56,543 nt of DNA from Streptococcus devriesei DSM 19639 (GCF_000423725.1 NZ_AUIN01000002.1:1-56543), one strand, 5' to 3'. Counted from the stretch's first letter, positions 27,518 to 40,226 are shown. Notes: generated by a model not told the origin, from the letters alone. Translations and numbers: made by a program.

Positions 27518-29125
27518 ATGTTAAATATTCTTTTAGCACTTGTTTTCTCCCTCATTGGTTTGGTTATTGGCTATGTTGTCATTTCAGCCCGATTAAAAAA
27601 GGCTAAAGAAACAGCAGAGCTGACTCTTTTAAATGCAGAACAAGATGCTGTCAATGCTCGGAGCAAGGCGGAAATGGATGCCGAGCATATTAAAACAACA
27701 GCAGAACGTGAGAGTAAGGCCTATAAAAAGGAATTGCTTTTAGAAGCAAAAGAAGAGGCTAGAAAATATCGCGAAGAGATTGAAAAAGAATTTAAATCTG
27801 AAAGACAAGAGCTCAAGCAAATGGAAACACGCTTAACCGAGCGTGCAAGCTCTCTTGACCGTAAAGATGAGAATTTAAGCAGTAAAGAACAGTTGCTTGA
27901 CAGCAAAGAGCAAAGTCTGTCCGATAAATCTAGACATATTAATGAGCGTGAGCAGCAAGTTGAACAATTAGAACTTGAGAAAACCCAGGAGCTGGAAAGA
28001 GTAGCAGCTCTCAGTCAGGAACAAGCGCGTGATATTATTCTTTCTGAAACAGAAAAAAACTTGTCACACGATATTGCTAATCGCATTAAAGAAGCTGACC
28101 GTGAAGTGAAAGATAAGGTTGATAAGACCGCTAAAAATCTATTAGCTCAGGCTATGCAGCGATTGGCAGGAGACTATGTCACAGAACAGACGATTACGAC
28201 TGTTCATCTGCCTGATGACAGTATGAAGGGCCGGATTATCGGCCGTGAAGGCCGTAATATCCGAACGCTGGAGAGTTTGACCGGAATTGATATCATTATT
28301 GATGATACTCCGGAAGTTGTAGTATTATCAGGGTTTGATCCGATCCGCAGAGAAATTGCGCGAATGACCTTGGAAGCTCTTATCCAGGATGGCCGCATTC
28401 ATCCGGCTCGAATTGAAGAATTAGTTGAGAAGAACCGTTTGGAAATGGATAACCGCATCCGCGAATACGGTGAAGCAGCTGCTTTTGAAATCGGCGCTCC
28501 AAATCTTCATCCGGATCTGATTAAATTGATGGGACGTCTGCAATTCCGTACGTCTTATGGTCAAAATGTCCTGCGCCACTCGGTTGAGGTCGGGAAATTG
28601 GCCGGGCTGCTTGCCAGTGAACTGGGTGAGAATGTTGACTTGGCTCGCCGGGCAGGTTTTCTTCACGATATTGGAAAAGCTATTGACCGTGAGGTTGAAG
28701 GCAGTCACGTTGAGATTGGTACAGAATTTGCCCGCAAGTATAAGGAACATCCGGTCGTTATCAATACTATTGCCAGCCACCACGGCGATGTTGAACCAGA
28801 GTCAGTTATTGCTGTTCTGGTAGCTGCAGCAGATGCTCTCAGCTCTGCCCGTCCCGGTGCCCGCAATGAATCTATGGAAAACTACATTAAGCGTCTGCGT
28901 GATCTGGAAGAGATTGCAACCAGCTTTGAAGGTGTGCAAAACAGCTATGCCCTTCAGGCCGGACGTGAAATCCGCATCATGGTAGAACCTGCCAAACTGT
29001 CGGATGATGATGTAACTATCATGGCTCATAAAGTCCGTGAGAAAATTGAAAGCAATCTGGATTATCCGGGTAATATTAAAGTTACGGTTATTCGTGAACT
29101 GCGTGCCGTTGACTATGCCAAATAA
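27518..29125 (+). CDS. rny: Ribonuclease Y
   Basis: RNase Y is a membrane-anchored endoribonuclease that starts decay and processing of many mRNAs. The 535-residue protein has an N-terminal membrane segment (about 3-23), a long charged coiled coil (about 26-205), a KH RNA-binding domain with [15 protein letters not shown] (about 238-252), and an HD phosphohydrolase domain. The metal-binding HDIGKAID is at about 384-391, with TIASHHGD after it. Length is slightly above the 520-residue norm because of the coiled coil. A strong terminator follows. Confidence 0.97.
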   Translation: MLNILLALVFSLIGLVIGYVVISARLKKAKETAELTLLNAEQDAVNARSKAEMDAEHIKTTAERESKAYKKELLLEAKEEARKYREEIEKEFKSERQELKQMETRLTERASSLDRKDENLSSKEQLLDSKEQSLSDKSRHINEREQQVEQLELEKTQELERVAALSQEQARDIILSETEKNLSHDIANRIKEADREVKDKVDKTAKNLLAQAMQRLAGDYVTEQTITTVHLPDDSMKGRIIGREGRNIRTLESLTGIDIIIDDTPEVVVLSGFDPIRREIARMTLEALIQDGRIHPARIEELVEKNRLEMDNRIREYGEAAAFEIGAPNLHPDLIKLMGRLQFRTSYGQNVLRHSVEVGKLAGLLASELGENVDLARRAGFLHDIGKAIDREVEGSHVEIGTEFARKYKEHPVVINTIASHHGDVEPESVIAVLVAAADALSSARPGARNESMENYIKRLRDLEEIATSFEGVQNSYALQAGREIRIMVEPAKLSDDDVTIMAHKVREKIESNLDYPGNIKVTVIRELRAVDYAK

Positions 29126-29170
29126 GATTGAGCTGCTGACTTAATAGGTTATTGCAGAGCAAATGTGAGA

Positions 29171-29224
29171 GAACAAAGCAAATTGATATCTTCAAGGAAT
29201 CAATAACGCTTTGTTCTTTTTTTC
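29171..29224 (+). terminator. Terminator after rny
   Basis: GAACAAAGC (29171-29179) pairs with GCTTTGTTC (29208-29216), with an inner ATTGAT/ATCAAT pair and a run of T residues after. The rest of the 265-bp gap before gmk holds no evident gene. Confidence 0.88.
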
Positions 29225-29360
29225 TTCAAGAACGGTCTTTGTCTGTATCTCCAAAAAGCGCAGCAGTCAGGCGGAGATTTTTCGCCAGGTGTGGTTTTGC
29301 TTGTCTTTTACGAGCGCAGACGGGTAAAATTTTCTTGATAAACAAGTGGCTTTTTGTTAA

Positions 29361-30017
<657 letters not shown>

Positions 30018-30039
30018 ATTAGAAAAGAGAAAAAGACCT

Positions 30040-30357
30040 ATGATGTTAAAACCTTCGATTGATACTTTATTAGATAAAGTACCGTCAAAATATTCCCTTG
30101 TTATGCTGCAGGCTAAACGTGCCCATGAGCTTGAAGCCGGTGCGAAACCAACACAGGAATTTTCATCCGTGAAACCAACCCTTCAAGCGCTTGAGGAAAT
30201 TGAATCAGGCAATGTTGTTATTCATCCTGACCCAGAAGGAAAGCGGGCAGCTGTTCGTGCCAAAGCTGAAGCTGAACGTCTGGCTAAGGAAGAAGAAGAG
30301 CGCAAAATCAAGGAACAAATTGCTAAAGAAAAGGAAGAAGAAGGTGAAAAAATCTAA
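30040..30357 (+). CDS. rpoZ: RNA polymerase omega subunit
   Basis: Omega stabilises RNA polymerase assembly by binding the beta-prime subunit. The 105-residue protein has the conserved N-terminal [27 protein letters not shown] (two helices) and the [13 protein letters not shown] segment. It ends in a Lys/Glu-rich helix (about 65-105) that is long for the family but common in streptococci. Two consecutive ATG codons occur at 30040 and 30043; the spacing does not decide between them. Position after gmk is universal in Firmicutes. Confidence 0.94.
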   Translation: MMLKPSIDTLLDKVPSKYSLVMLQAKRAHELEAGAKPTQEFSSVKPTLQALEEIESGNVVIHPDPEGKRAAVRAKAEAERLAKEEEERKIKEQIAKEKEEEGEKI

Positions 30358-30395
30358 GGTTGGCAGCAATCTTAGATTTTTCATATTTGAGGTAG

Positions 30396-32783
30396 ATGAT
30401 GGTAAAAATTGCAGAGGTTATTGTCGATGTGCCTTTGATGCAGACGGATAAACCTTTCTCTTATAAAATTCCGGAAGAACTGTCATCGGTCCTTGTGGCA
30501 GGTTCCCGTGTTCATGTTCCTTTTGGCAAGGGAAATCGTCTGCTGCAGGGGTTTGTAGTCAATATTGCTGAAGGAGAAGATGAGCATTTAAAGTCTTTGG
30601 CAGAAGTTTTAGATCCAGAGCCGGTGCTCAATCAGGAACAGCTGCTGCTGGCAGATCAGCTGCGCAGGACGGTTTTTTCTTATAAGATTTCGATCTTGAA
30701 ATCGATGATTCCAAGCCTTTTAAATTCAAACTATGATCGGCTCCTAAAAGCCCAAGATGGCTTGTCTCAGGCAGATAAAATACTGATTTTTGGCGGCAGA
30801 AAAGAAATTAATTTCTCACAGTTAAGTCAGGAAGCTCAGCTGAAAAGTCTGCGTTTGATTCAAGCCGGGAAAATTGCTGTTTCTTACATTGCCAAAGATA
30901 AAAAGAGCATTAAGACACAAAAGTATTATGAAGTGGATCTGGAAAAATTAGCAGCCTTAACGGTCAGCAAACGTGCCAAAAAGCGGCAGGAGTTAAAAGA
31001 CTACCTGATTAAACATCCGCAGAATCAGGCGCTTTCTGAGCTGTTTTCCCTTTTTTCGCGGGAGGTTGTCAATTATTTCATTTCAGAAGATATCCTTAAA
31101 ATATCGGAAGTAGAAGTCAACCGCAGCGCTGCTTACTTTGCAGATGTTCCCCAGTCTGACTTTTTGGATTTGAATGAAGAACAGCAGGGAGCGGTTGAAA
31201 CCATCACAGCTGCTATTGGACTAGGCAGTAAGCCCTACTTGTTAGAGGGGATTACCGGCAGCGGGAAAACGGAAGTTTATCTGCATGTTATAGACAGAGT
31301 CTTGAAAATGGGAAAGACAGCCATTGTTTTGGTGCCTGAAATTTCCTTGACCCCCCAGATGACCAATCGTTTTATTTCTCGCTTTGGCAGTCTGGTAGCC
31401 ATTATGCACTCCGGCTTGTCAGACGGTGAGAAATTTGATGAATGGCGCAAGATAAAATCCGGTCAGGCTAAGGTTGTTGTCGGTGCACGTTCAGCCATCT
31501 TCGCACCTCTTGAAAATATTGGTGCCATCATTATTGACGAGGAACACGAAGCGAGCTATAAGCAGGAGTCAAATCCTCGTTATCATGCGCGTGATGTTGC
31601 CTTGCTGCGCTCTGAGTATCACAAGGCCGTACTTGTTCTGGGCAGTGCTACGCCCAGCATTGAAAGCAGAGCTCGAGCCAGCCGCAATGTCTATCAACTG
31701 CTGAGACTGTCCAGGCGAGCCAATCCTTTGGCTCAGGTGCCTAAGGTAGAAATTGTTGATTTCCGCGATTTTATAGGACGGCAGGAAGTGAGTAATCTAA
31801 CGCCGGTATTGATTGATAAGATCAAGGAGCGCTTAGACAGGCAGGAACAGGTTGTGCTTATGCTCAATCGCCGCGGCTATTCCAGCTTTATCATGTGCCG
31901 TGACTGCGGCTATGTTGATAACTGTCCTAACTGTGATATTTCCTTAACCCTGCACATGGATACAAAAACCATGAACTGTCATTACTGTGGTTTTTCTAAG
32001 GGCATTCCGCACACCTGTCCCAACTGCGGCAGCAAGAAGATTCGCTATTATGGAACCGGGACACAAAAAGCTTATGATGAATTGCTGCAAGTGCTGCCTA
32101 AAGCCCGGGTGCTGCGCATGGACGTGGATACGACAAGGAAAAAAGGGGCACATGAAAAAATTCTTCGAGCTTTTGGCAAAGGAGAGGCAGATATCCTTCT
32201 GGGCACCCAGATGATTGCAAAGGGTCTTGATTTTCCGAATGTCACCTTGGTGGGCGTTTTGAATGCGGATACTTCTTTAAATCTGCCTGATTTTCGCTCC
32301 AGTGAACGGACTTTCCAGCTATTAACTCAGGTGGCCGGCAGAGCAGGGCGGGCTGATAAGCCCGGGGATGTTTTGATTCAGACCTATAATCCAAATCATT
32401 ATGCCATTCAAATGGCTAAGGATCAGGATTATGAAGCTTTTTATCACTATGAAATGGCCATTCGCCGAAGTCTGGCTTATCCGCCCTACTATTTTACGGT
32501 GGGGCTGACGCTGTCACATAAAGATGAGCAAGAGGTCATTAAAAAAGCTTATGAAGTAGTAGGTCTGCTTCGGACTGAACTGACCGATAAGATTAAAATT
32601 TTAGGACCGACGCCAAAGCCTATCGCGAGAACACATAATCTATATCACTATCAAATTATTATTAAGTACCGCTTTGAAGAGCACTTGGAATCTGTTTTGA
32701 ACCAGATTCTGGATTTAACGCAGAAAAAAGAAAACCGTAATCTGCGCTTGATTATTGATCATGAGCCGCAGAGTTTCATGTAA
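30396..32783 (+). CDS. priA: Primosomal helicase PriA
   Basis: PriA restarts stalled replication forks as a 3'-5' DNA helicase and loads the primosome. The 795-residue protein has an N-terminal DNA-binding part (about 1-250), Walker [10 protein letters not shown] (about 284-292) and motif II IIDEEHE (about 378-384). The cysteine-rich zinc region has four CxxC pairs between about 498 and 551 (CRDC, CPNC, CHYC, CPNC). Motifs V and VI include [18 protein letters not shown] and QVAGRAGR. Two ATG codons are possible (30396 and 30399). Confidence 0.97.
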   Translation: MMVKIAEVIVDVPLMQTDKPFSYKIPEELSSVLVAGSRVHVPFGKGNRLLQGFVVNIAEGEDEHLKSLAEVLDPEPVLNQEQLLLADQLRRTVFSYKISILKSMIPSLLNSNYDRLLKAQDGLSQADKILIFGGRKEINFSQLSQEAQLKSLRLIQAGKIAVSYIAKDKKSIKTQKYYEVDLEKLAALTVSKRAKKRQELKDYLIKHPQNQALSELFSLFSREVVNYFISEDILKISEVEVNRSAAYFADVPQSDFLDLNEEQQGAVETITAAIGLGSKPYLLEGITGSGKTEVYLHVIDRVLKMGKTAIVLVPEISLTPQMTNRFISRFGSLVAIMHSGLSDGEKFDEWRKIKSGQAKVVVGARSAIFAPLENIGAIIIDEEHEASYKQESNPRYHARDVALLRSEYHKAVLVLGSATPSIESRARASRNVYQLLRLSRRANPLAQVPKVEIVDFRDFIGRQEVSNLTPVLIDKIKERLDRQEQVVLMLNRRGYSSFIMCRDCGYVDNCPNCDISLTLHMDTKTMNCHYCGFSKGIPHTCPNCGSKKIRYYGTGTQKAYDELLQVLPKARVLRMDVDTTRKKGAHEKILRAFGKGEADILLGTQMIAKGLDFPNVTLVGVLNADTSLNLPDFRSSERTFQLLTQVAGRAGRADKPGDVLIQTYNPNHYAIQMAKDQDYEAFYHYEMAIRRSLAYPPYYFTVGLTLSHKDEQEVIKKAYEVVGLLRTELTDKIKILGPTPKPIARTHNLYHYQIIIKYRFEEHLESVLNQILDLTQKKENRNLRLIIDHEPQSFM

Positions 32784-32820
32784 GAAAGTTTCAACTATCA
32801 ACACGATTAACGAGGTGAAT

Positions 32821-33756
32821 ATGACAAAATTAATTTTTATGGGGACGCCCGATTTTTCAGCGACTGTTCTCAAAGGTCTCCTGGCAGACGGCCGCTATGA
32901 GATTTCAGCAGTTGTCACTCAGCCCGACCGAGCTGTCGGCCGTAAAAAAGAAATCAAGATGACGCCTGTAAAGCAAGTAGCTTTGGAGCACGGCTTGAAC
33001 GTTTATCAGCCTGAAAAACTCTCAGGCTCTCAAGAGCTGACTGAGCTGATTGACTTAGGAGCAGATGGCATTGTCACCGCAGCTTTTGGACAGTTTTTGC
33101 CGATGAAGCTGATTGACAGTGTTGATTTTGCTGTCAATGTTCACGCGTCACTGCTGCCCAAATACAGAGGCGGAGCTCCTATCCACTATGCTCTTATCAA
33201 CGGAGACAAGGAAGCCGGTGTAACGATCATGGAAATGGTTAAAGCAATGGATGCCGGTGATATGGTAGCCTCGGCGTCAATACCGATCAGCGATGATGAT
33301 AATGTCGGAAGTTTGTTTGAAAAGTTAGCTCTGTTGGGGCGGGATCTGCTGCTAAAGGTGCTGCCGGATTATATTGCCGGCAGGATCGAACCTACAGCCC
33401 AGGATGAAAGTCAGGTCAGCTTTTCACCCAATATTACCCCTGAGGAAGAAAGAATTGACTGGAATAAATCTGCCCGTGCTATTTTCAATCAGGTGCGGGG
33501 TATGAATCCTTGGCCTGTTGCCCATACTCTTTTAAATCAGCAGCGCTTTAAAATCTATGAAGCAAAAGAAGCTGAAGGTCAGGGGAATCCCGGTGAAATC
33601 ATTGAAAAGACGAAGAAAAAGTTAGTTGTCGCTGCAGCTCAAGGGGCTCTGTCTTTGACAACGGTGCAGCCGGCCGGCAAACCCAAAATGAGTATTGTTG
33701 ACTTTTTGAATGGCTTGGGGCAAAAGCTTAAAGTGGGTGATTATTTTGGAGACTAA
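32821..33756 (+). CDS. fmt: Methionyl-tRNA formyltransferase
   Basis: Fmt formylates initiator Met-tRNA with 10-formyl-tetrahydrofolate. The 311-residue protein has the start [12 protein letters not shown] (3-14), the catalytic region [16 protein letters not shown] (about 108-123, with Asn, His and the SLLP loop), and the C-terminal OB-like domain (about 208-311). The ATG at 32821 follows AACGAGGTG; an earlier in-frame ATG at 32755 lies inside priA and would add a non-family extension. Its 3' end overlaps rsmB. Confidence 0.97.
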   Translation: MTKLIFMGTPDFSATVLKGLLADGRYEISAVVTQPDRAVGRKKEIKMTPVKQVALEHGLNVYQPEKLSGSQELTELIDLGADGIVTAAFGQFLPMKLIDSVDFAVNVHASLLPKYRGGAPIHYALINGDKEAGVTIMEMVKAMDAGDMVASASIPISDDDNVGSLFEKLALLGRDLLLKVLPDYIAGRIEPTAQDESQVSFSPNITPEEERIDWNKSARAIFNQVRGMNPWPVAHTLLNQQRFKIYEAKEAEGQGNPGEIIEKTKKKLVVAAAQGALSLTTVQPAGKPKMSIVDFLNGLGQKLKVGDYFGD

Positions 33757-35056
33757 ACAGCTTGCACGCAGCGGTGCTCTCGCTGTTTTGGCTGAAATTT
33801 TTGACAAGGGAGCATACAGCAATATCGCCCTTAATCATTATCTGACAAAGCACCGGCTATCGCAGCAGGATAAGGCTCTTCTGACAGAGCTGGTTTACGG
33901 AACGTTAACGCGGAAAATCACTCTGGAGTGGTACTTGGCTCACTATATTGAAGACCGTGAAAAAATAGATACTTGGATTTATTATTTATTAATGCTCAGC
34001 CTTTATCAGATTCTTTATCTGGATAAGATTCCTGAGCATGCTATTGTCAATGATGCGGTAACGATTGCCAAAAAGCGGCATCGAGGAGCTGATAAGCTGG
34101 TCAATGCTGTTTTAAGGCAATTTTTGCGGCAGGAAAAACCGGATATAACAGCTATTAAGCGAAAGAACAAGCGCTATTCGGTGGCTTATTCGCTGCCGGT
34201 CTGGCTGGTCAAGAAAATGATTGATGAATTCGGCGAAGACAGAGCTATTGCCATGTTTAAAAGCCTTTTAGTCCGCAGCAAAGCCAGTATCCGTGCAGTC
34301 AATCCGGCTGAATTAGAGACAGTAAAGCAGCTGACTGGTGCAGATAAGTCTTTACTGTCTCCGGTGGGGCTGGTCAAAGCGTCCGGTAATTTTACCGGCA
34401 GCGATCTTTTTAAAGAGGGAAAAATTACCATTCAGGATGAAAGCAGTCAGCTGGTCGCACCGACTTTGAGCATTCAAGAGAATGACTGTGTTCTTGATGC
34501 CTGCAGTGCTCCCGGCGGCAAGGCGGTCCACATGGCTTCTTATCTGAAAAGCGGTCAGCTGATCGCACTGGATTTGTACGATCACAAATTAAAGCTAATC
34601 AGAGACAATGCAGAGCGCCTCAAACTTGCAGACAAAATACAAACGCAAAAATTGGATGCCAGAAAAGTTCATGAACACTTTGCTCCTGATACATTTGATA
34701 AAATTTTGGTGGATGCGCCCTGCTCAGGAATCGGGCTGATCAGGCGCAAGCCTGATATTAAATACAATAAGGAAAATAAAGACTTTGTCAGCCTGCAAAA
34801 AATCCAGCTGGAAATTTTAGATAGCGTTTGCCAAACCATAAAAAAAGGTGGTATAATAACATACAGTACGTGTACTATTTTTAAAGAAGAAAATCAAATA
34901 GTACTTAAGCAATTTTTGGATAACCATCCGAATTTTGAACAGGTTAAATTATATCATGAGAAAAAGGATATTGTTGTTGATGGCTGTCTTGTGATTACGC
35001 CTGAGCAATATCTTACAGATGGCTTTTTTATCAGCCAAGTAAAGCGGATTTCATAG
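33746..35056 (+). CDS. rsmB: 16S rRNA (cytosine-967-C5)-methyltransferase
   Basis: RsmB (Sun) methylates C5 of C967 in 16S rRNA. With a TTG start at 33746 the protein has 436 residues, the usual length. It has an N-terminal NusB-like helical domain (about 1-130) and a methyltransferase domain with [12 protein letters not shown] (about 254-265), DAPCSGIG (about 321-328) and YSTCT (about 372-376). The two cysteines are the catalytic pair. The start is uncertain: GTG at 33737 is an alternative, and neither has a strong ribosome site. TTG gives the N-terminus seen in streptococcal homologues. It overlaps fmt by 11 bases, suggesting coupling. Confidence 0.93.
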   Translation: METKQLARSGALAVLAEIFDKGAYSNIALNHYLTKHRLSQQDKALLTELVYGTLTRKITLEWYLAHYIEDREKIDTWIYYLLMLSLYQILYLDKIPEHAIVNDAVTIAKKRHRGADKLVNAVLRQFLRQEKPDITAIKRKNKRYSVAYSLPVWLVKKMIDEFGEDRAIAMFKSLLVRSKASIRAVNPAELETVKQLTGADKSLLSPVGLVKASGNFTGSDLFKEGKITIQDESSQLVAPTLSIQENDCVLDACSAPGGKAVHMASYLKSGQLIALDLYDHKLKLIRDNAERLKLADKIQTQKLDARKVHEHFAPDTFDKILVDAPCSGIGLIRRKPDIKYNKENKDFVSLQKIQLEILDSVCQTIKKGGIITYSTCTIFKEENQIVLKQFLDNHPNFEQVKLYHEKKDIVVDGCLVITPEQYLTDGFFISQVKRIS

Positions 35057-35076
35057 AATTTAGAAGGAGGCTGACT

Positions 35077-35838
35077 TTGTCAGACAAGAAAGACATGAAA
35101 ATTTCCCTTTTTACAGATATTGGGCAAAAACGCTCCAATAATCAAGATTTTATCAATAAATTTGATAATCGTTCTGGGAAAACCCTGATTGTATTAGCAG
35201 ATGGAATGGGCGGACATCGTGCCGGCAACATTGCTAGTGAAATGACGGTTACTGACTTGGGCCGGGAATGGGTTGATACTGATTTGACTGATTTAGGTCA
35301 GATCCGTGACTGGCTGGTCAGCAACATTGAAACTGTTAATCGCCGTATTTATGAATTAGGGCAGACAGAAGATTTCCAAGGCATGGGAACGACAATCGAA
35401 GCCTTGGTTGTTGTTGATAACAATGTCCTTTTCGCCCATATCGGCGATTCACGTATCGGCTTGGTTCATGAGGGTGTTTACACTCAATTAACGAGCGACC
35501 ATTCCTTGGTCAACGAGCTGGTCAAGGCCGGTCAGCTGACTGAAGAAGAAGCAGCCAGCCACCCGCAAAAGAATATCATCACCCAGTCTATCGGTCAGGC
35601 TAATCCGGTGGAACCCGATCTTGGGATTCAAACCTTAGAAGCGGGAGACTATCTGCTGGTCAACAGTGACGGTCTGACCAATATGATTTCTAATAAAATC
35701 ATTGTCAATGCCTTGAGTGATGACAGCAAAAACTTGGATGAAAAAGCCAGATACCTCATTCAATTAGCCAACGATGCAGGCGGTCTTGATAATATCACCG
35801 TTGCTTTAGTCCACGCCGAAAGAGAGGGAGATGAATGA
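35077..35838 (+). CDS. pppL: PP2C-type Ser/Thr phosphatase
   Basis: PppL (Stp1) removes phosphates placed by the co-encoded kinase PknB, including those on division and regulatory proteins. The 253-residue protein shows the PPM metal-binding motifs [13 protein letters not shown] (about 13-25), [16 protein letters not shown] (about 41-56), HIGDSRIGL (about 121-129), and the C-terminal DNIT. The TTG at 35077 is preferred because AGAAGGAGG lies 6 bases upstream; an ATG at 35095 lacks a ribosome site. It overlaps pknB by 4 bases. Confidence 0.96.
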   Translation: MSDKKDMKISLFTDIGQKRSNNQDFINKFDNRSGKTLIVLADGMGGHRAGNIASEMTVTDLGREWVDTDLTDLGQIRDWLVSNIETVNRRIYELGQTEDFQGMGTTIEALVVVDNNVLFAHIGDSRIGLVHEGVYTQLTSDHSLVNELVKAGQLTEEEAASHPQKNIITQSIGQANPVEPDLGIQTLEAGDYLLVNSDGLTNMISNKIIVNALSDDSKNLDEKARYLIQLANDAGGLDNITVALVHAEREGDE

Positions 35839-37700
35839 TTCAGATTGGCAAATTATTTGCTGGTCGTTATCGAATTCTCCAGTCTATCGGACGAGGCGGG
35901 ATGGCCGATGTTTATTTAGCTAATGATTTGATCCTGGATAATGAGGAAGTAGCCATCAAGGTGCTGCGGACAAATTATCAAACAGATCAGGTCGCCGTGA
36001 CGCGTTTCCAGCGGGAAGCGCGGGCCATGGCAGAGCTCAACCATCCTAATATTGTTGCCATTCGTGACATTGGAGAAGAAGACGGTCAGCAGTTCCTTGC
36101 AATGGAATATGTTGACGGTGCTGACTTGAAAAAATACATTCAAGATCATGCCCCTTTATCAAATGCTGAAGTAATTCGGATTATGAAAGAGGTTCTTTCC
36201 GCCATGACTCTTGCCCATCAAAAGGGCATTATTCACCGGGATCTGAAACCTCAAAATGTGCTTTTAACAAAGGACGGTACAGCCAAAGTAACCGACTTTG
36301 GGATTGCCGTAGCCTTTGCTGAAACCAGTCTGACACAGACCAATTCAATGCTGGGCAGTGTCCATTACCTGTCTCCTGAGCAGGCACGCGGTTCAAAAGC
36401 AACGGTTCAAAGTGATATCTATGCTATGGGTATCATGCTCTTTGAAATGCTGACCGGGCATATTCCTTATGATGGTGACAGTGCTGTGACCATTGCCCTG
36501 CAGCATTTTCAAAAACCGCTGCCGTCAATCATTGCGGAAAATAAAAATGTTCCTCAGGCTTTGGAAAATGTGGTCATTAAGGCAACAGCCAAACGTCTGA
36601 CGAATCGCTATACGTCAACAGAAGAGATGCTGCAGGATTTAAGAACCTGCCTGCAGCCCAGCCGCAGCCGTGAGAAGAAACTAGTCTTCAATGATGCTGC
36701 GGATACGAAACCTCTGCCAAAGCTTGAACAGGCTGCAACAGCCGCCTCGGTTTCCCAGTCCTTGAAAAATAAAGCGACAAATCCGGATAAGCCGGCCAGC
36801 CAGCCCAAGCCTAAACCTAAACTTCCGGACAAGCCTAAAAAGAAGGGACGCTTTTTATCCCGCTTCTTCAAGCTTTTCTTCGCCTTAGTTTTTATTGGTA
36901 TTATTATCTTGGCCTACCTTATTTTGACGAAGCCGAGTACTGTTTCTGTACCGGATGTTTCCGGGGATAAGCTGTCAGCTGCTAAGACAGTCATTAGAAA
37001 TTCAGGCTTAAAGGTCGGTCAAGTTCGTAAGATTGAAGATGACAGCGTATCCGATGGCAAAGTCGTTCGCACGAATCCGAGTGCAGGAACGAAAAAGCGT
37101 GAAGGAGCCAAAGTTGACATTTTTGTAGCCAGCTCCAAAGGTTTTAAGATGGAAGACTACACCGGCCAAGATTATCAAGATGTTATTGATAACCTAACCA
37201 ATAATTACGGCGTTTCCAAAAGCAAGATTGTTCTGAAAGAAGTTTCATCAGATGAGTACAGCGGCGGGACAGTAATCGGTCAGACGCCAAAAGCCGGAAA
37301 AACTTATCGTTCCGGCAGCGGCAAGAAGATTACTCTCAAGGTTGTTGAGATGACCATGCCTAATTTTAAAAATACAACCTATGAAGAAGCGGTCAATACT
37401 TTAACAGCTATGGGCATTTCGACAAAACGCATAAAGGTTTATGATGCCAGCGATTACTCAACAGAAATTTCGTCACCGGACTCCTCAGCTGTGGTTGTAG
37501 GTCAAAGTCCTTATTATGGAGAGGCTGTCAGCCTGTCATCTGATGATGATGTCATTCTCTATGTTTCAGAATCAGGAATCTCCAATCCTCATCCGTCTTC
37601 GTCCGAAGAAACAGAAGAAGAGACAACCGTGACAGAGGAAGAGACGACACAACCGACAAGCAGTGAAGAAAGCACAACGCCGCCGACTTCATCAGAGTAA
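35835..37700 (+). CDS. pknB: Ser/Thr protein kinase with PASTA repeats
   Basis: PknB (StkP) is a membrane Ser/Thr kinase that senses wall fragments and lipid II-type ligands and controls division and wall synthesis. The 621-residue protein has a kinase domain with the glycine loop GRGGMADVY (about 19-27), Lys42, HRDLKPQN with Asp136, and DFGIAV. A Lys/Pro-rich juxtamembrane stretch (about 300-338) and one membrane segment (about 342-362) follow. Three extracellular PASTA repeats (about 368-435, 436-510, 511-585) come next, then a Ser/Thr/Glu tail. A terminator follows. Confidence 0.97.
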   Translation: MIQIGKLFAGRYRILQSIGRGGMADVYLANDLILDNEEVAIKVLRTNYQTDQVAVTRFQREARAMAELNHPNIVAIRDIGEEDGQQFLAMEYVDGADLKKYIQDHAPLSNAEVIRIMKEVLSAMTLAHQKGIIHRDLKPQNVLLTKDGTAKVTDFGIAVAFAETSLTQTNSMLGSVHYLSPEQARGSKATVQSDIYAMGIMLFEMLTGHIPYDGDSAVTIALQHFQKPLPSIIAENKNVPQALENVVIKATAKRLTNRYTSTEEMLQDLRTCLQPSRSREKKLVFNDAADTKPLPKLEQAATAASVSQSLKNKATNPDKPASQPKPKPKLPDKPKKKGRFLSRFFKLFFALVFIGIIILAYLILTKPSTVSVPDVSGDKLSAAKTVIRNSGLKVGQVRKIEDDSVSDGKVVRTNPSAGTKKREGAKVDIFVASSKGFKMEDYTGQDYQDVIDNLTNNYGVSKSKIVLKEVSSDEYSGGTVIGQTPKAGKTYRSGSGKKITLKVVEMTMPNFKNTTYEEAVNTLTAMGISTKRIKVYDASDYSTEISSPDSSAVVVGQSPYYGEAVSLSSDDDVILYVSESGISNPHPSSSEETEEETTVTEEETTQPTSSEESTTPPTSSE

Positions 37701-37727
37701 GCAACTTTAATTATTAATTGAATAAAA

Positions 37728-37777
37728 GGAGAAGGAGCAGCAGATTTTTGGATGAAATCTGCACCTTCTCTTTTTTG
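37728..37777 (+). terminator. Terminator after pknB
   Basis: AGAAGG (37731-37736) pairs with CCTTCT (37765-37770) and CAGATTT (37742-37748) with AAATCTG (37756-37762), followed by CTTTTTT. It separates pknB from liaFSR. Confidence 0.88.
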
Positions 37778-37851
37778 ATTGCTGATGGCAGATGAAATTT
37801 ATCTTGAATTTTGATACAATGACAAAGAATTATACGACTTGAAGGTAACCT

Positions 37852-38547
37852 ATGCGAAAATTCCAATTTTTTTTAGTCGTTGAGACCATCCTAATTGCTT
37901 TGGCCTTTATGACGATTCTAGCCAGCGATTTATCGAGTTTTATCTTGATTCTGGTGATTACGCTTTTAGCCCTGAGATTTTATCATCTGGGCAGTAAGAA
38001 TGATTTTCTGCTAACAGCCAGTTTGCTGCTGCTTTTTCTGATTTTCATGCTGAATCCCTATACCATCGCTGCGGTGCTTGTGGGAATCCTCTATGTCATG
38101 ATTAATCACTTTGCCCAAGTTAAAAAGAAAAATCGCTATGCTTTATTAAAGCTGCAGGAAGAAGGGCTTGATGTCACTAAAAAACCGCATCAATGGATCG
38201 GTAACAATGAGTATATTGAGACTGATTCTTATGCCTTTGATGATATTAATGTGATTCGCTTAAGCGGCAGTGATGTGATTAATCTGAGTCAGGTGATTGT
38301 GACAGGCCAAAATAATCTTGTCATCATTCGCAAGGTCTACGGGCCAACCAAGATTTTAGTTCCTGTTGATGTTGCTGTCAAATTAGATGTCAGCAGTATT
38401 TATGGCAATGTTCGCTTCTTTGATTCGCCCGAGTATGATCTGCGCAATGAAAGCATTAAGCTAATCGATAACAAGAAGGATCTGACCAAGTCGGTCAAGA
38501 TAATTGTGAATGTCATTGCAGGAGTAGTGGAGGTGGAACGGATATGA
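37852..38547 (+). CDS. liaF: LiaF, membrane modulator of LiaSR
   Basis: LiaF (VraT-like) restrains the LiaS sensor until the envelope is damaged. The 231-residue protein has four hydrophobic segments in the first 95 residues and a cytoplasmic or membrane-adjacent C-terminal beta-rich domain (about 115-231). This domain contains the DDINVIRLSGSDVINLSQV strand pair and a VPVDVAVKLDVSSIYGNV segment typical of the family. It overlaps liaS by 4 bases, giving the usual liaF-liaS-liaR order. Confidence 0.94.
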   Translation: MRKFQFFLVVETILIALAFMTILASDLSSFILILVITLLALRFYHLGSKNDFLLTASLLLLFLIFMLNPYTIAAVLVGILYVMINHFAQVKKKNRYALLKLQEEGLDVTKKPHQWIGNNEYIETDSYAFDDINVIRLSGSDVINLSQVIVTGQNNLVIIRKVYGPTKILVPVDVAVKLDVSSIYGNVRFFDSPEYDLRNESIKLIDNKKDLTKSVKIIVNVIAGVVEVERI

Positions 38548-39548
38548 GAAAACGAACCATTTTCATGATATTTCTCTATGCTGCGGTTACCGTTGTTTCG
38601 ATTGTTTTTGTCATCATCAACAGTCTCAATCTTGATTTAGATGATTTACTGAAAGATTGGGTTGTTATGGAGCAGTTCATTTTATCGCTTCTTGCAGCTT
38701 TCATTTCGCTGACCTTTCTTTTGCTCTTGGTATGGATGATTGTTGATGATAACAGTAAAAGGCACTTGAATCAAAATTTAAGGCGGATTTTGCTCAACCA
38801 GGCCATTAGTCAGGAAGATGACACTGAGCTGGGGAAAAATGTTAATCGCCTATCAAATAAGATGCAGCAGCTGACCAATAATCTTCAAAAAACAGAGAAT
38901 GCTTATATTGCCAGCAGCCAGGAAATCGTCAAAAAGGAGAGAAAAAGGATTGCCCGTGATCTGCATGATACGGTCAGTCAGGAGCTCTTTGCCTCTTCGA
39001 TGATTCTGTCGGGCGTTTCGCATAATCTGGAACAATTAGAAAAGAAGCAGCTGCAGCCCCAGCTCTTAGCTGTTGAGGATATGCTGAATAATGCTCAAAA
39101 TGATCTGCGGATTCTGCTGCTGCACCTGCGTCCTACTGAGCTGGAAGGCAAGACCCTTTCAGAAGGGCTGGCTATGATTATTAAAGAACTGACAGACAAA
39201 AGCAATATTGAGGTTGTTTACAAAGAAACGATTGATAAGCTTCCCAAAGCGATTGAAAGTAATTTCTTTCGCATTGCCCAAGAATTTATCAGTAATACGC
39301 TGAAACATGCCAAGGCAAGCCGAATGGAAGTCTACCTGTATCAGACACCGTCAGAGGTTCAGCTTAAAATGATTGACAACGGTATTGGTTTTGATACGGA
39401 TGCTGTTCGCGATCTGAGTTACGGCCTGAAAAATATTGAAGACCGCGTCAATGATTTAGCCGGGACAGTGACCTTCTTAAGTGCCAAGGACAAAGGCGTT
39501 GTTATGGATATTCATGTACCGATAATGAAAGGAGATGTTGATGAGTAA
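38544..39548 (+). CDS. liaS: Envelope-stress sensor histidine kinase LiaS
   Basis: LiaS is the membrane sensor kinase of the LiaFSR envelope-stress system (bacitracin, nisin, acid and other wall stress in S. mutans). The 334-residue protein has two membrane segments (about 6-27 and 44-66) with a short extracellular loop, a coiled coil, and the HisKA_3 phosphoacceptor His141 in RIARDLHDTVSQ. The HATPase domain has the N box NTLKHAKASR (about 252-261) and DNGIGFD (about 276-282). It overlaps liaR. Confidence 0.95.
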   Translation: MRKRTIFMIFLYAAVTVVSIVFVIINSLNLDLDDLLKDWVVMEQFILSLLAAFISLTFLLLLVWMIVDDNSKRHLNQNLRRILLNQAISQEDDTELGKNVNRLSNKMQQLTNNLQKTENAYIASSQEIVKKERKRIARDLHDTVSQELFASSMILSGVSHNLEQLEKKQLQPQLLAVEDMLNNAQNDLRILLLHLRPTELEGKTLSEGLAMIIKELTDKSNIEVVYKETIDKLPKAIESNFFRIAQEFISNTLKHAKASRMEVYLYQTPSEVQLKMIDNGIGFDTDAVRDLSYGLKNIEDRVNDLAGTVTFLSAKDKGVVMDIHVPIMKGDVDE

Positions 39549-40182
39549 AATAAAGGTTATTCTGGTTGATGACCATGAGATGGTAAGGCTGGGTTTGAAG
39601 AGCTTTCTTAACCTGCAGGCAGATGTTGAAGTTGTCGGAGAAGCCGGCAACGGTCGCGAAGGGATCGAGCTGGCCTTACAATTAAAGCCTGATGTTGTCG
39701 TAATGGATCTGGTCATGCCCGAAATGGACGGCGTTGAAGCAACGCTTGAACTGCTGAAAGAATGGAAAGACGCTAAAATTTTAGTGCTGACCAGTTATCT
39801 GGATAATGAAAAAATTTATCCTGTTATCGAAGCTGGGGCTAAAGGCTACATGCTGAAAACATCCAGTGCCGCAGAAATTCTGAATGCCATCAAAAAGGTT
39901 GCTAAAGGTGATTTGGCGATTGAGACTGAGGTTGATAAGAAAATCAAAGCCCATCATGATAATCCTGATTTGCATGAGGATCTGACTGCTCGGGAGAGAG
40001 ATATTTTAGAGCTGCTCGCCAAAGGCTATGACAATCAGACAATAGCTGATGAGCTGTTCATCTCCTTAAAAACTGTAAAGACCCATGTTTCTAATATCCT
40101 GTCCAAACTGCAGGTGGACGATCGGACACAGGCAGTAGTCTATGCTTTTCAGCATCATTTGGTACCGCAGGATGACGATTAG
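39541..40182 (+). CDS. liaR: Response regulator LiaR
   Basis: LiaR is the NarL/FixJ-type response regulator activated by LiaS. The 213-residue protein has a receiver domain with the acidic pair DDH (about 10-12), phosphoacceptor Asp56 in VVVMDLVMPEMDG, Thr/Ser and Lys switch residues (LTSY, about 83-86; KGYM, about 102). The C-terminal LuxR-type helix-turn-helix reads LTARERDILELLAKGYDNQTIA (key residues ERD, GY, IA). The ATG at 39541 fits an AAAGGAG site at 7 bases. An ATG at 39535 is too close to that site. Confidence 0.96.
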   Translation: MSKIKVILVDDHEMVRLGLKSFLNLQADVEVVGEAGNGREGIELALQLKPDVVVMDLVMPEMDGVEATLELLKEWKDAKILVLTSYLDNEKIYPVIEAGAKGYMLKTSSAAEILNAIKKVAKGDLAIETEVDKKIKAHHDNPDLHEDLTARERDILELLAKGYDNQTIADELFISLKTVKTHVSNILSKLQVDDRTQAVVYAFQHHLVPQDDD

Positions 40183-40226
40183 TATGTTATAATAATAAAC
40201 GAAATTAGTTTCACAAGGGGTGAAAG

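Noticed and set aside
32755..32820. Upstream start of fmt inside priA
   Set aside because: It adds residues not found in the family and lacks a ribosome site; ATG 32821 is preceded by GAGGTG.
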